Assembly: GCA_025964695.1 (NCBI GenBank)
Contig: JAOPYK010000143.1
Location: forward strand, 48,512-112,511
Length of the DNA stretch: 64,000 nucleotides
Direction: 5' to 3'
DNA from: Streptosporangiaceae bacterium
Lineage (GTDB): Bacteria; Actinomycetota; Actinomycetes; Streptosporangiales; Streptosporangiaceae
Numbering within the stretch: the stretch's first letter is position 1; each line of letters starts with the position of its first letter. The notes beneath the pieces are model-generated. The model saw only the letters and a program-made list of their open reading frames with translations, was not told the origin of the DNA and ran no database searches. Of this stretch, positions 26,623 to 35,461 are shown piece after piece. The position numbers and the translations under genes were made by a program.

Positions 26623-27659
26623 ACGCCGGAACCGAAGACCGCGTCACCAAGAGCGGCGCGGCGGAATCGGCGTCCGCCATCGACGGCCGGGGCGGTTTCG
26701 TCCGGCGGATCGCGCGGACCAACACCCTGTGGACCTTCGGGGTCCTGTTCGGGCTGTCGCTGTTCTTCGCGGTCATGCGACCGAACGCGTTCGCGACCGC
26801 GTTCAACATCCGTAGCGTTTTCGGCAACTCCGCGGTCCCGCTGGTGCTGGCGGTCGGCATGACGTACGTGATCATCACGGCCGGGATCGACCTGTCGGTC
26901 GGCTCGGTACTCGTCTTCTCCGGTGTCATCGCGGCCAAGGTCATGATCTGGGGAGGCAGCGGCTGGGGCGTCATCGCGCTGGCCACGGCGGCCGCCATGG
27001 CGGCCGGGGCCGGGTGGGGCGTGGTCAACGGCGTGCTGGTGACCAAGGGCCGGATCCCACCACTGATCGCCACCCTCGGCACCTTCGGCATGGCACTCGG
27101 CCTGGCCGAGGTGATCACGAACGGCAACGACGTCAACGCGCCCACCCGGCTCTCCGACGACATCGGGAACAAGCTGCTGCTGGGGCAGATACCCGTACTG
27201 GTACTGATCGCCGGGGCGGTGGCCCTGCTGTTCGGGCTGCTGCTCGCCACCACCCGGTTCGGCCGGCACACGTACGCGATCGGTTCCAACGCCGAGGCGG
27301 CGCGCCGGGTGGGCATCAAGGTCGACCGGCACGTCATCAAGGTGTACGCGCTGTCCGGCCTGCTCGCCGGCCTCGCGGGCATGCTCAACCTGGCGAAGTT
27401 CGGCACGACCACCATCGGCAGCCACACCGATGACAACCTCTCGGCGATCGCGGGAGCCGTGCTGGGCGGTACCAGCCTCTTCGGCGGCTCCGGATCGATC
27501 GTCGGCACGGTCATCGGCGTGCTCATCCCCGCCGTCGTCAACGACGGTCTGATCATCCTCGGCGTACAGCAGTTCTGGCTGTTCGTCGCGGTCGGCGCGG
27601 TGCTCATCGTGGCGGTCTTCTTCGACCAGTTGCGCCGCAGGGTCCGGGACCAGCCGTGA
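26619..27659 (+). CDS. Sugar ABC importer permease
   Basis: A 346-aa permease of the BPD_transp_2 family with about ten membrane helices after a 35-residue hydrophilic start. Family landmarks are VGMTYVIITAGIDLSVGSVL, GLLLATTRFGRHTYAIGSNAEAARRVGIKVD and GTSLFGGSGSIVGTVIGVLI. It works with the ATPase at 25852 and the lipoprotein at 27830. Its stop is followed by an in-frame GTG (27656) leading into a 12-bp repeat array before the true start of the binding protein. Confidence 0.9.
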   Translation: MNAGTEDRVTKSGAAESASAIDGRGGFVRRIARTNTLWTFGVLFGLSLFFAVMRPNAFATAFNIRSVFGNSAVPLVLAVGMTYVIITAGIDLSVGSVLVFSGVIAAKVMIWGGSGWGVIALATAAAMAAGAGWGVVNGVLVTKGRIPPLIATLGTFGMALGLAEVITNGNDVNAPTRLSDDIGNKLLLGQIPVLVLIAGAVALLFGLLLATTRFGRHTYAIGSNAEAARRVGIKVDRHVIKVYALSGLLAGLAGMLNLAKFGTTTIGSHTDDNLSAIAGAVLGGTSLFGGSGSIVGTVIGVLIPAVVNDGLIILGVQQFWLFVAVGAVLIVAVFFDQLRRRVRDQP

Positions 27660-27697
27660 TCCGGCGGGCGGTCCCCGCGGGCATTCCGGTGCCGGCT

Positions 27698-27816
27698 CGG
27701 ACCTCGTCCGGAACCTCGTCCGGAACGTCAGCCGGAACGTCAGCCGGAACGTCAGCCGGAACGTCAGCCGGAACGTCATCCGGAACGTCATCCGGAACGT
27801 CAGCCAGAACCTCATC
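27698..27816 (+). repeat. 12-bp minisatellite, about nine copies
   Basis: Unit CGGAACGTCAGC, with variants ending GTC or ATC. Eight units run without a gap from 27709 to 27804, a diverged unit follows to 27816, and one deleted copy stands before. It ends 5 bases before the GGAGG of the binding-protein gene. The period is a multiple of three and the frame stays open (Ser-Gly-Thr-Ser-Ala). Confidence 0.9.
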
Positions 27817-27829
27817 CAATGGAGGACAC

Positions 27830-28822
27830 GTGAAGCGGTACGTCTTCTGCGCCGCCGCGCTCGTGCTCGCAGCCGGCGCGGTAGCCGGCTGCGGCAGCAG
27901 CGGCAACAGCAGCGGCAGCGGCGGTGGTAGCACCGGCGGCGGTCAGAAAAAGATCACCCTGATCCAGGGGGTGGCCAACGAGCCCTTCTACATCTCGATG
28001 TACTGCGGTGCCAAGCAGGAGGCCGCGGCCGAAGGGGTCCAGCTGGAGGTCACCGCACCGCAGAAGTGGGACACCGCGATGCAGACCTCGGTCGTCACCG
28101 CGGTGACCGCGAAGAAGCCGAACGCGGTCCTGATCGCGCCCGTGGACAAGGAGGCCATGCGGGCCCCGGTGAAGGGGCTGGCCGACGCCGGCAGCAAGGT
28201 GATCTTCGTGGACACCGAGTTGTCCGACACCTCACTCGGCCTGTCCCGCATCTCTTCCGACAACAAGCTCGGCGGACAGCTCGGCGCGAAGGCGCTCGCC
28301 AAGCAGATCTCCGACGCCGGGAAGGTGCTGGTGCTCTCGCCCAAGAAGGGGATCGCGACCACCGATGACCGGGTTCAGGGCTTCACCGCCGAGATCACCG
28401 CGAACCACCCGAAGATCAAGGTCGTGTCGGTGCAGTACCCCGGCGACGACGCGGCCGCCGCGCAGAGCGTGGTGACCGCGACCTTGGCGGCCAACCCGGA
28501 TCTGGCCGGGATCTTCGCTGCCAACCTGGTCACCGGCCAGGGCGCGGCCGCCGCGGTCAAGGCGGGGAACAAGACCGGTGCGGTCAAGCTGGTCGAGTTC
28601 GATGCGAGCCAGACCCAGGTCGACGCCCTGCGGGGCGGCCAGGTGCAGGCTCTGATCAGTCAGGAGCCCCTCGACATCGGCAGGCAGGGCATACAGCAGG
28701 CCGTCGCCGCGCTGACCGGGAAGACCGTGCAGGCGTCGATCAAGACCCAGCTGCTGGAGGTCAACAAGCAGAACGTCGACGACCCGGCGGTCGCCAAGTA
28801 CCTCTACAAGTCCACCTGCTGA
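27830..28822 (+). CDS. Sugar ABC importer substrate-binding lipoprotein
   Basis: A 330-aa Peripla_BP_4-type binding protein. GTG 27830 follows GGAGG and starts a lipoprotein signal: KRYVFCAAALVLAAGAVAGC with a lipobox AVAGC (Cys at about residue 21) and then a Ser/Gly linker. Two lobes follow (ITLIQGVANEPFYISMYCGAKQEAA, NAVLIAPVDKEAM, GIFAANLVTGQGAAAAV). The longer frame from 27656 would bury the signal behind the 12-bp repeat. It is the receptor of the importer; by family a monosaccharide, identity unknown. Confidence 0.9.
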   Translation: MKRYVFCAAALVLAAGAVAGCGSSGNSSGSGGGSTGGGQKKITLIQGVANEPFYISMYCGAKQEAAAEGVQLEVTAPQKWDTAMQTSVVTAVTAKKPNAVLIAPVDKEAMRAPVKGLADAGSKVIFVDTELSDTSLGLSRISSDNKLGGQLGAKALAKQISDAGKVLVLSPKKGIATTDDRVQGFTAEITANHPKIKVVSVQYPGDDAAAAQSVVTATLAANPDLAGIFAANLVTGQGAAAAVKAGNKTGAVKLVEFDASQTQVDALRGGQVQALISQEPLDIGRQGIQQAVAALTGKTVQASIKTQLLEVNKQNVDDPAVAKYLYKSTC

Positions 28823-28879
28823 CACTCGGCTCGATGATCATCCAGGGCCCCTTGCCGGCGACTCATTTTCGGACGGTTC

Positions 28880-29572
28880 CTAGGAGACCGGCGTGGCCTC
28901 CGGCCGCCATCGATAGCCGTTTTCCGGTCGGCCGGGGCCGCCGTAACGCGGGTGCCGGGAGGCGAGGTCCTGATCGGCGAGGTGCTCGAGGTAGCGGCGG
29001 GCCGTGATCCGTGAGATGCCGAGCGTCTCGCCGATCTCGGACGCGGACCTCATCTCCGGAGCCTCCCGAAGGGTCTCGACGACCGCGACCAGCGTGTCGG
29101 CGCTCAGTCCCTTGGGCAGTGCGGCGCTTCCCGGCCCGCGGAGGGCGGCGAACGCCTGGTCGACGTCGTGCTGTGCCACGGCGGTCGTCGACGAGGTCAC
29201 GTGCGTGCGGTACCGCGCGTAGCGCTCGAGCTTGTCGCGGAAGGAGGCGAACGTGAACGGCTTGAGCAGGTACTGCACCACCCCCTGCGACACGGCGGCG
29301 CGTACCGTTTCGAGCCGGCGGGCGGAGGTGACGGCCATGACGTCGGTGGCGTGGCCCCGGGCGCGGATGGCCCGGCAGACGTCCAGGCCGTTCATGTCCG
29401 GCAGATAGAAGTCCAGCAGGATCAGGTCGACCGGGTGGCGGTCGAGGAATCGCAACGCCTCCCCGCCGGCGTGCACCACCCCGACGACGGTGAATCCGCT
29501 GACGCGTTCGGTGTACGCGCGATGGGCTTCCGCGAGGATCGGCTCGTCCTCGACGATGAGCGTCCGGATCAC
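28880..29572 (-). CDS. CitB/DcuR-type response regulator
   Basis: A 230-aa regulator. The receiver domain has VEDEP and phospho-acceptor D54 in LILLDFYLPDMNG, with Lys in LLKPFTF; the C-terminal helix-turn-helix is in MRSASEIGETLGISRITARRYLEHL, as in the CitB/DcuR/DctR family. It overlaps its kinase gene by 4 bases (29569-29572). The divergent neighbour is dctA, so it most likely switches on C4-dicarboxylate uptake when its kinase senses the acid. Confidence 0.9.
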   Translation of the reverse strand: MIRTLIVEDEPILAEAHRAYTERVSGFTVVGVVHAGGEALRFLDRHPVDLILLDFYLPDMNGLDVCRAIRARGHATDVMAVTSARRLETVRAAVSQGVVQYLLKPFTFASFRDKLERYARYRTHVTSSTTAVAQHDVDQAFAALRGPGSAALPKGLSADTLVAVVETLREAPEMRSASEIGETLGISRITARRYLEHLADQDLASRHPRYGGPGRPENGYRWRPEATPVS

Positions 29573-31170
29573 CGGTCCTCCAGGGCATCGGTACGGGGCA
29601 GGTGCACGGTGAAGACGGCTCCCTGGTCACGGGTGACGTCGATGGTGCCGCCGTGGCGGGTCACCGCCTGGCGGACGAGGGCGAGCCCGAGCCCCCTGGT
29701 CTTCGTTCCGGAGGTGTCCTTCGTCGACCAGCCGCGGGTGAACGCGTCCGCGACCCGGCCAGGGTCGAGACCGGTCCCGGAGTCGCGGACGCACACGACC
29801 GTGCCCTGTTCGTCGGCCCGCACGGTCACGGCCACCTTCCGGGGCGGTGGCGCCTCCAGGGCGGCCTCGATGGCGTTGTCGACGAGGTTGCCGACCAGGG
29901 TGACCAGGTCGCGGGAGTCGACGCCGACCTTGACGACCTCGGTGTCCTCGGTGACCAGGAACTCGACCCCGCGCTCGTTCGCCTCCGAGCCCTTGCCGAG
30001 GAGCAGTGCCGCCAGCACCGGCTCGGCGATCGCCGCCAGCAGCCGGTCGGTCAGCTGCTGGGCGGCCGCCAGCTCGGCGGTCGCGAAGGTGACGGCCTCG
30101 CCGGGCCGGTTCAGCTCGATCAGGCTGACGACCGTGTGGAGCCGGTTGGCCGCCTCGTGCGCCTGGGCGCGCAGCGCTTCGGCGAACCCCCGGACGGAAT
30201 CGAGCTCTCCGGACAGGGCCTTCAGCTCGGTGTGGTCGCGCAAGGTGGTGACGGTGCCGAGCGGCCTGCCGTCGCGCATGGCGGGGGCCTGGTTGATGAC
30301 GATGGTCCGGTCGTCGGTGAGGTGGATCTCGTCGACGGCGTTCCGTCCCGACACCACCAGTTCGCGCAGTGACGCCGGTAGCGGGAGGTCCGTGGCGGGG
30401 CGCCCCTCGTCGTCGTCGGGATGCAGCCCCAGCAGCCGAATCGCCTCGTCGTTGGCGAGCAGCAGCCGCCGGTCCGGCCCGAACACCAGGAGTCCCTCCC
30501 GTACGGCGTGCAGCACCGCGTCGTGGTGTTCGTACATCCGCGTGATCTCCGCGGGGCCCAGGCCGAGGGTCTGGCGTCGTAGCCGGCGGCTCACCAGCAG
30601 CGCACCCAGCGCGGCGAGGCCGAACCCGAGCGCGATGACACCGGCCAGGGAAGGAATCCGGTGCAGGATCTGTTCGCTGATCTTCGCCCTGGTGATCCCC
30701 ACCGCCACCAGTCCGTCCACCCGCGAATTGCTGCCGAACACCGGAACCACCGCGCGTACGGAGGGCCCGAGGGTGCCGGTGTAGGTCTCGGTGAAGGGAC
30801 GGCCGCGCAGCGCGGGCTCGACGTGGCCGAGGAACAGACCGCCGATCCGCCCGGGATCGGGATGGGAGTAGCGCACCCCGTCGCGGTTCATGATCACAAC
30901 GAAGTCGACGCCTGTCGCGTGCCGTACGGACTCCGCCAGCGGCTGTAGCCGCCGTGCCGGGTCGCGTTCCCGTAGGGCGCCATCGAGGTCGGGGGATCGA
31001 GCGAGGGTCTGCGCCACGTCGAGGACCCGCCGCTGTGCGCTGACCTCGTTGTCACCACGGGTGTGCAGGAACGTCAGAACGCCGCCGCTGATCAGCACCA
31101 GAGCGACGACGCTCACCTGGAGCAGGAAGAGCTGAGTGGCCAGGCTCAGTCCTGCGGAACGAGACGACAC
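29569..31170 (-). CDS. CitA/DcuS-type sensor histidine kinase
   Basis: A 533-aa membrane kinase. Transmembrane helix 1 (LFLLQVSVVALVLISGGVLTFL), an extracytosolic PAS-like sensor domain (about 40-165, with VDFVVIMNRDGVRYSHPDP), transmembrane helix 2 (about 175-195), a cytosolic PAS (about 220-330), a phospho-acceptor segment AHEAANRLHTVVSLIEL and a HATPase (NLVDNAIEAAL, GLGLALVRQAV). The sensor-domain pattern is that of citrate/C4-dicarboxylate kinases. GTG 31170. Co-transcribed with the regulator at 28880 and divergent from dctA. Confidence 0.92.
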   Translation of the reverse strand: MSSRSAGLSLATQLFLLQVSVVALVLISGGVLTFLHTRGDNEVSAQRRVLDVAQTLARSPDLDGALRERDPARRLQPLAESVRHATGVDFVVIMNRDGVRYSHPDPGRIGGLFLGHVEPALRGRPFTETYTGTLGPSVRAVVPVFGSNSRVDGLVAVGITRAKISEQILHRIPSLAGVIALGFGLAALGALLVSRRLRRQTLGLGPAEITRMYEHHDAVLHAVREGLLVFGPDRRLLLANDEAIRLLGLHPDDDEGRPATDLPLPASLRELVVSGRNAVDEIHLTDDRTIVINQAPAMRDGRPLGTVTTLRDHTELKALSGELDSVRGFAEALRAQAHEAANRLHTVVSLIELNRPGEAVTFATAELAAAQQLTDRLLAAIAEPVLAALLLGKGSEANERGVEFLVTEDTEVVKVGVDSRDLVTLVGNLVDNAIEAALEAPPPRKVAVTVRADEQGTVVCVRDSGTGLDPGRVADAFTRGWSTKDTSGTKTRGLGLALVRQAVTRHGGTIDVTRDQGAVFTVHLPRTDALEDR

Positions 31171-31260
31171 CCGCTCAGTGTCGCCGAGGTGAGCGATTCG
31201 ACCAAATGTGCGGGAGACGTCCCGCGCTGTGAACGTTATGCACGAAACCGAGACCCGATG

Positions 31261-31276
31261 AGTGACCTACATCACG
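31261..31276. promoter_or_regulatory. CRP-like site upstream of dctA
   Basis: AGTGACCTACATCACG contains the core GTGA-N6-TCAC of the CRP/GlxR motif, 65 bases before the dctA start. Less perfect than the site at 705. Confidence 0.35.
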
Positions 31277-31340
31277 CTGTGGCAGACGCGTCACGGCCAC
31301 GGCTTCAGGGCGTACGCGCGACGTCGACGAGAGGAACACC

Positions 31341-32705
31341 ATGACGGTCTTGACAGATACTGCCGCGGCGGGCGCCGTGCGCAGACCGTGGTACCGGCAG
31401 CTGTACGTCTGGGTCCTGGCAGGTATCGCCGCCGGTGTCGCGGTCGGGTCGTTGTGGCCCTCCGTCGGGGTGGGCCTCGAACCGCTCGGCACCACCTTCG
31501 TCAACCTGATCAAGATGGTGATCACCCCGGTCATCTTCCTCACGGTGGTCGCCGGGATCGCCGGGGTCGACGACCTGCGCCGCGTCGGCCGGGTCGGCCT
31601 CAAGTCGCTGATCTACTTCGAGGCCGTCTCGACGATCGCCCTCATCCTCGGTCTTGTGGTGATCAACGTCTTCAAACCGGGCGCGGGAGTCCATGCGAAC
31701 GCGGGCAAGATCGCTGTCACCGGCAACGCGAAGAACTTCATCCAGCAGGGGGAGACCTCGAGCTGGTGGCACTATCTGACCGACATGGTTCCGTCGAGCG
31801 TGGTCGGCGCCTTCGCCGAGGGCAACGTGTTGCAGGTGCTGTTCTTCGGCGTGCTGTTCGGGATCGCGGTCAAGCTCCTGGGGCCGGCCGGGAGGCCGAT
31901 CATGGCAGGGGTGAGTGTGCTGAGCGCCGCCATCTTCAAAGTGCTGCAGCTGGTGATGTACGCCGCGCCGATCGGTGCCTTCGGGGCCATGGCGTTCACC
32001 GTGGGCAAGTACGGGGTCTCGACCTTGACCAGCCTCGGCTCGCTGATCGGGATCTTCTACGGTACGTCCGCGTTCTTCGTCATCGTCGTCCTCGGCGGTA
32101 TCGCGGCGCTGATCAGGATCAACATCTTCCAGTTGCTGCGTTACCTGCGTGAAGAGCTCCTGGTGGTGCTCGGCACCTCGTCGTCGGAGACCGTGCTGCC
32201 GCGGCTCATCGACAAGCTGGAGCGCCTCGGCGCACCCCGGCAGATCGTCGGGCTGACCGTGCCGACCGGGTACTCCTTCAACCTCGACGGCACCTCGATC
32301 TACCTGACGCTGGCCGCGCTGTACGTGGCCCAGGCGACGGACACGTCCCTGTCGATCGCGCAGCAACTCGGTCTCCTGGCGATCCTGCTGCTCACCTCGA
32401 AGGGGGCGGCAGGGGTCACCGGGTCTGGCTTCATCGTGCTCGCCGCCACGCTGTCCACAGTGGGGACGATCCCGGTCGCCGGAATCATGCTGATCTTCGG
32501 GATCGACAAGTTCATGTCCGAGTGCCGGGCGCTCACCAACGTGTGCGGGAACAGCGTCGCCACCCTCGTCGTCGCCCACTGGGAGGGCGTGCTCGACCAC
32601 GAACGCGCCCAGAAGGTCCTCAGCGGAGAGCCGGTCGATCCGCCTGCGCCCCCGTCGGAGCCCGTTCCGGACCAGGTTCCGGTCGCGGCGGCCGAAAAGT
32701 CATGA
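31341..32705 (+). CDS. dctA: C4-dicarboxylate:cation symporter DctA
   Basis: A 454-aa DAACS-family symporter importing succinate, fumarate and malate with Na+ or H+. Signatures: FVNLIKMVITPVIFLTVVAGI, GTSSSETVLPRLIDKLERLGAP (serine-rich re-entrant loop), GYSFNLDGTSIYLTLAALY, LLTSKGAAGVTGSGFIVL and the C-terminal DKFMSECRALTNVCGNSVATLVVA. A hydrophilic Pro-rich tail ends the protein. ATG 31341 follows GAGAGGAA. Divergent from a CitAB-type two-component pair that probably regulates it. Confidence 0.94.
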   Translation: MTVLTDTAAAGAVRRPWYRQLYVWVLAGIAAGVAVGSLWPSVGVGLEPLGTTFVNLIKMVITPVIFLTVVAGIAGVDDLRRVGRVGLKSLIYFEAVSTIALILGLVVINVFKPGAGVHANAGKIAVTGNAKNFIQQGETSSWWHYLTDMVPSSVVGAFAEGNVLQVLFFGVLFGIAVKLLGPAGRPIMAGVSVLSAAIFKVLQLVMYAAPIGAFGAMAFTVGKYGVSTLTSLGSLIGIFYGTSAFFVIVVLGGIAALIRINIFQLLRYLREELLVVLGTSSSETVLPRLIDKLERLGAPRQIVGLTVPTGYSFNLDGTSIYLTLAALYVAQATDTSLSIAQQLGLLAILLLTSKGAAGVTGSGFIVLAATLSTVGTIPVAGIMLIFGIDKFMSECRALTNVCGNSVATLVVAHWEGVLDHERAQKVLSGEPVDPPAPPSEPVPDQVPVAAAEKS

Positions 32706-32727
32706 CACCCATGACCTGACCGCGACT

Positions 32728-32764
32728 CCGGCGCCCGATCCGGCCCGGCCGGATCGGGCGCCGG
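32728..32764. terminator. Bidirectional terminator
   Basis: Perfect 16-bp inverted repeat (CCGGCGCCCGATCCGG and its complement) with a 5-base loop, between the convergent dctA and GlxA-type regulator genes. Confidence 0.75.
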
Positions 32765-32800
32765 CAGTGAGTGAGTGAGAGAAAGCGATGGCACGGCCAT

Positions 32801-33793
32801 CTACGGATGGCGGCCACACTGGGAACGGGTGGTGCGGAAACGGGCGCGGTAGACGCTGGGGGTGATGCCCAGCTCACGCTGGAAGGCCCGTCGCATGGTC
32901 TCCTGGGAGCCGAAGCCCGATCGGCGCGCGACGAGATCAAGGGTGTCGTTGCCGGTCTCGAGAAGTCCCTTGGCGGCTTCGACCCGGATCTGTTCCGCGT
33001 AGCGGGCAACGGTGGTGCCGAGTTCGGTGTGGAACAGGCGGGTGAGATGCCGGACGCTCACTCCGGCCAGCGCGGCGAGCGCCTCCCGGCTGTGATCGCG
33101 TCCCGGTTCGGCGGTCACGGCGTCCAGCACCGTCCGTACGATGTCGTTGTGCGGCCGGCCGGCAGCCAGGCGGACGCTGAACTGGGACTGGCCGCCCGGG
33201 CGGGCCATGAAGACCACCAGGTACTTGGCGGTGGCTCGTGCCACCTCCGGGCCGAAATCCTCCTCCACCAGCGAGAGGGCGAGATCGATCCCCGCGGTGA
33301 CGCCCGCCGAGGTCATGACCTTGCCGTCTCTGACGAAGATCGATTCACGATCGACCATGATCTTCGGGAAGTTCGCCGCCAGTTCGGGCACCCACCGCCA
33401 GTGGGTCGCGGCGCGGTGTCCGTCCAGGATCCCGGTGGCCGCCAGCGGGAAGGCGCCCGCGCACACCGAGGCGATGCGACGCGATGACCGGGAAAGACGG
33501 GCGATGCCCGAGATGAGTTCGGGGTCGGACACCGCGGCGCGCCAGTCGCTGGGGCCAGGCACGATCATGGTGTCGATCGGCCCGGTGACGTCCTCGAGGG
33601 CGGCGTCCACGGCAAGGCGCGTTCCCGAGGTGGTGCGGACCTCCTTCGACCCTGGCGAGACGGTGATCCACTTGTAGTGCGCGCCGTTGTCGTTCGCCGC
33701 GGCGAACACATCCAGGGGGCCTGCGACGTCCAGCAACTGCACCTGATCGAACAGGACCATCACGACCAGGTGAGGTGGCCGAAGATCTTTCAC
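32801..33793 (-). CDS. GlxA-type AraC-family regulator
   Basis: A 330-aa regulator. An N-terminal DJ-1/PfpI-like domain (about 8-180; LVVMVLFDQVQLLDVAGPLDVF and ASVCAGAFPLAATGILDG with the nucleophile-elbow Cys) is followed by an AraC double helix-turn-helix (about 215-310; SVRHLTRLFHTELGTTVARYAEQIR and ARRSGFGSQETMRRAFQRELGITP). GTG 33793. It stands alone; ligand and targets unknown. Despite the name it is unrelated to the CRP-type GlxR. Confidence 0.9.
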   Translation of the reverse strand: MKDLRPPHLVVMVLFDQVQLLDVAGPLDVFAAANDNGAHYKWITVSPGSKEVRTTSGTRLAVDAALEDVTGPIDTMIVPGPSDWRAAVSDPELISGIARLSRSSRRIASVCAGAFPLAATGILDGHRAATHWRWVPELAANFPKIMVDRESIFVRDGKVMTSAGVTAGIDLALSLVEEDFGPEVARATAKYLVVFMARPGGQSQFSVRLAAGRPHNDIVRTVLDAVTAEPGRDHSREALAALAGVSVRHLTRLFHTELGTTVARYAEQIRVEAAKGLLETGNDTLDLVARRSGFGSQETMRRAFQRELGITPSVYRARFRTTRSQCGRHP

Positions 33794-33897
33794 GGGTCAC
33801 CGTCCATACCTCCAGGTTGGACCCCGTCGCGCCCAGGGCAAAACTCGTATCTCGTTCCGCGGGGCCCCTGTACACCCGGCCCGCCGTTGACCGCCCG

Positions 33898-34587
33898 TCA
33901 GGTGGGCGGGACGAGGGGAAGCCGGAGCACGAAGCATGCCCCGCCGCCGGGGACGTCTTGCACGTGCAGGGTGCCGTCGTGGGCCTGGGCGATGTCGCGG
34001 GCGATGGCCAGGCCGAGGCCGGTACCGCCGTTGCGGCGGCAGCGGGCGGTGTCCACCCGGGCGAAGCGTTCGAAGACACGTTCGTGGTCCTGGGCAGGGA
34101 TGCCGGGTCCGTCGTCGGCGATGATGAGTTCGGCGGTGGTGTCGTGGCGGCGTACCTGCATCTGTATCGAGTGCCGGGCATGTCGGCGTGCGTTGTCGAG
34201 CAGGTTGCTGACCAGCCTGCCGAGGTGGGTGGGAGCGGCGTTGACGGTGACCCCGGATACGGCCTCCAGGCGGATGTCGGCGCCGTCCGTGCACCGGGTG
34301 GCGTGGTCGCGGACTAGGGCGGTGAGGTCGACGGGCTGGCGTTGGGCGCATGTGCCGACTGCGATCTGAACCAGCAGGAGGAGGTCTGCGGTGATCGCTT
34401 CGAGCCGGTCGACGTCGTGGAGTGCTGCGTCGAGGAGTCGGAGCAGGTCGGTTTCGTCGGGGTGCAGCCGGGCCTCTTCGAGCTGAGCCCTGAGCCCGGC
34501 CAGCGGGGTGCGTAGTTCATGGGAGGCGTCGGCGGTGAACCGGTGCTGCTGAGTCTGGCCCCGCTCGGTAGGTGGGTCTCCTTGCAT
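33898..34587 (-). CDS. Soluble histidine-kinase core (truncated kinase)
   Basis: A 229-aa protein with only a HisKA domain (FTADASHELRTPLAGLRAQLEE, phospho-acceptor His) and a HATPase domain (NLLDNARRHARHS, ADDGPGIP, GGTGLGLAIARDIAQAHDG). Normal relatives carry two membrane helices and a HAMP domain before this point; none is encoded in frame. ATG 34587 lies 4 bases after the stop of a 33-codon membrane ORF; TTG 34608 is an alternative start. There is no response regulator nearby. It is either the relic of a full kinase or a cytosolic kinase; I cannot decide. Confidence 0.7.
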   Translation of the reverse strand: MQGDPPTERGQTQQHRFTADASHELRTPLAGLRAQLEEARLHPDETDLLRLLDAALHDVDRLEAITADLLLLVQIAVGTCAQRQPVDLTALVRDHATRCTDGADIRLEAVSGVTVNAAPTHLGRLVSNLLDNARRHARHSIQMQVRRHDTTAELIIADDGPGIPAQDHERVFERFARVDTARCRRNGGTGLGLAIARDIAQAHDGTLHVQDVPGGGACFVLRLPLVPPT

Positions 34588-34591
34588 GGAT

Positions 34592-34693
34592 CTACTTCTC
34601 TCTGCCAAGGAATCCCAGGGCCGCGACCGGCCCCGCCGCGAACCCCCACGCCATCGGGAACGTCTTCGGTGCGGCTGCGCGAGTCGAGGTCAT
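34592..34693 (-). CDS. 33-codon small membrane ORF
   Basis: ATG 34693 preceded by AGGAAGG with 6 bases spacing. The product begins MTSTRAAAPKTFPMAWG, then a short hydrophobic helix (FAAGPVAALGFLG) and ends REK. The stop lies 4 bases before the ATG of the kinase core, so the two look co-transcribed. I know no family. It could be a membrane tether or just a translated leader. Confidence 0.4.
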   Translation of the reverse strand: MTSTRAAAPKTFPMAWGFAAGPVAALGFLGREK

Positions 34694-34987
34694 CGTTGAC
34701 CTTCCTGGCGAGTCTGGGCGATCGGCATGAACAGCCCGTTCCACCACTTGGTGCGTGACCAGGTGGGGACGCCACCTGTATGGGTTTCAACCACCCCCGC
34801 GTCCGCGGCCGTGGCCTGCGGAAGGGACTCGAAGGCCACGGATCGGGCCATGGATCGGGCCAGACGTTGCTCTGACGCCCATGTCCGGGTCGTGACCGGA
34901 TCTTGCGGTAAGGCCGGGACTTTCCGGGGGAAGGGCACCACATGGCCGATGACCTGGCGAACGATGACCAGACGAAGGGGGAGAGGC
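34694..34987. other. Gene-poor stretch
   Basis: Divergent intergenic region between the small ORF/kinase-core unit and the membrane protein at 34988. A 15-base near-repeat (GGATCGGGCCATGGATCGGGCCA) is present around 34843-34865. No operator or RNA is recognised. Confidence 0.4.
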
Positions 34988-35461
34988 ATGAAAGGTGGCC
35001 TGCTCGCCGGAGCGCTGGCCGGCGCTGCGGGGACCACGACACTCAATGCCGTCACATATGCCGACATGGTGATGCGCGGTCGTCCCAGCAGCCAGGTTCC
35101 GGAGCAGACGGTCGAGACGATCGCCGGCCGCGCAGGCATGTCGCTGGGCGAGGACGAGACCGCCGCGAATCGCCGCCAGGGGCTGGCCGCCCTGCTCGGC
35201 ATCGGGGTGGGGGTGGGCGTGGGTGCCGCGTACGGGCTCATCGGCTCCAGGGTGCGGACGGGACGCGCCACGGCGGCGCTCGGGCTCGGGATCGCCGCTT
35301 CCGTGGCCGGCGAGGCTCCGGCCACGGCTCTCGGGCTGACCGATCCCCGGACCTGGGGCACCGCGGGCTGGCTCTCGGATCTGGTGCCGCATCTGGCCTA
35401 TGGCATCGTCACCGCGACCACCTACGACCGGCTCACCCGTTGCGCCAGCCGGCCGAGGTGA
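34988..35461 (+). CDS. Small membrane protein of unknown function
   Basis: A 157-aa protein with three or four hydrophobic, Gly/Ala-rich segments (LLAGALAGAAGTTTLNAVTYADM; LAALLGIGVGVGVGAAYGLIG; TAALGLGIAASVAGEAPATALG; ending LVPHLAYGIVTATTYDRL). ATG 34988 follows GGGAGAGG. It resembles short actinobacterial membrane proteins of no known role. Its last 29 bases overlap the 3' end of the convergent SDR gene. No neighbour explains it. Confidence 0.65.
   Translation: MKGGLLAGALAGAAGTTTLNAVTYADMVMRGRPSSQVPEQTVETIAGRAGMSLGEDETAANRRQGLAALLGIGVGVGVGAAYGLIGSRVRTGRATAALGLGIAASVAGEAPATALGLTDPRTWGTAGWLSDLVPHLAYGIVTATTYDRLTRCASRPR

Noticed and set aside
27656..27829. Upstream extension of the sugar-binding protein through the repeat array
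   Set aside because: It would place about 58 repetitive residues before a lipoprotein signal that has its own GGAGG; the signal must be N-terminal.
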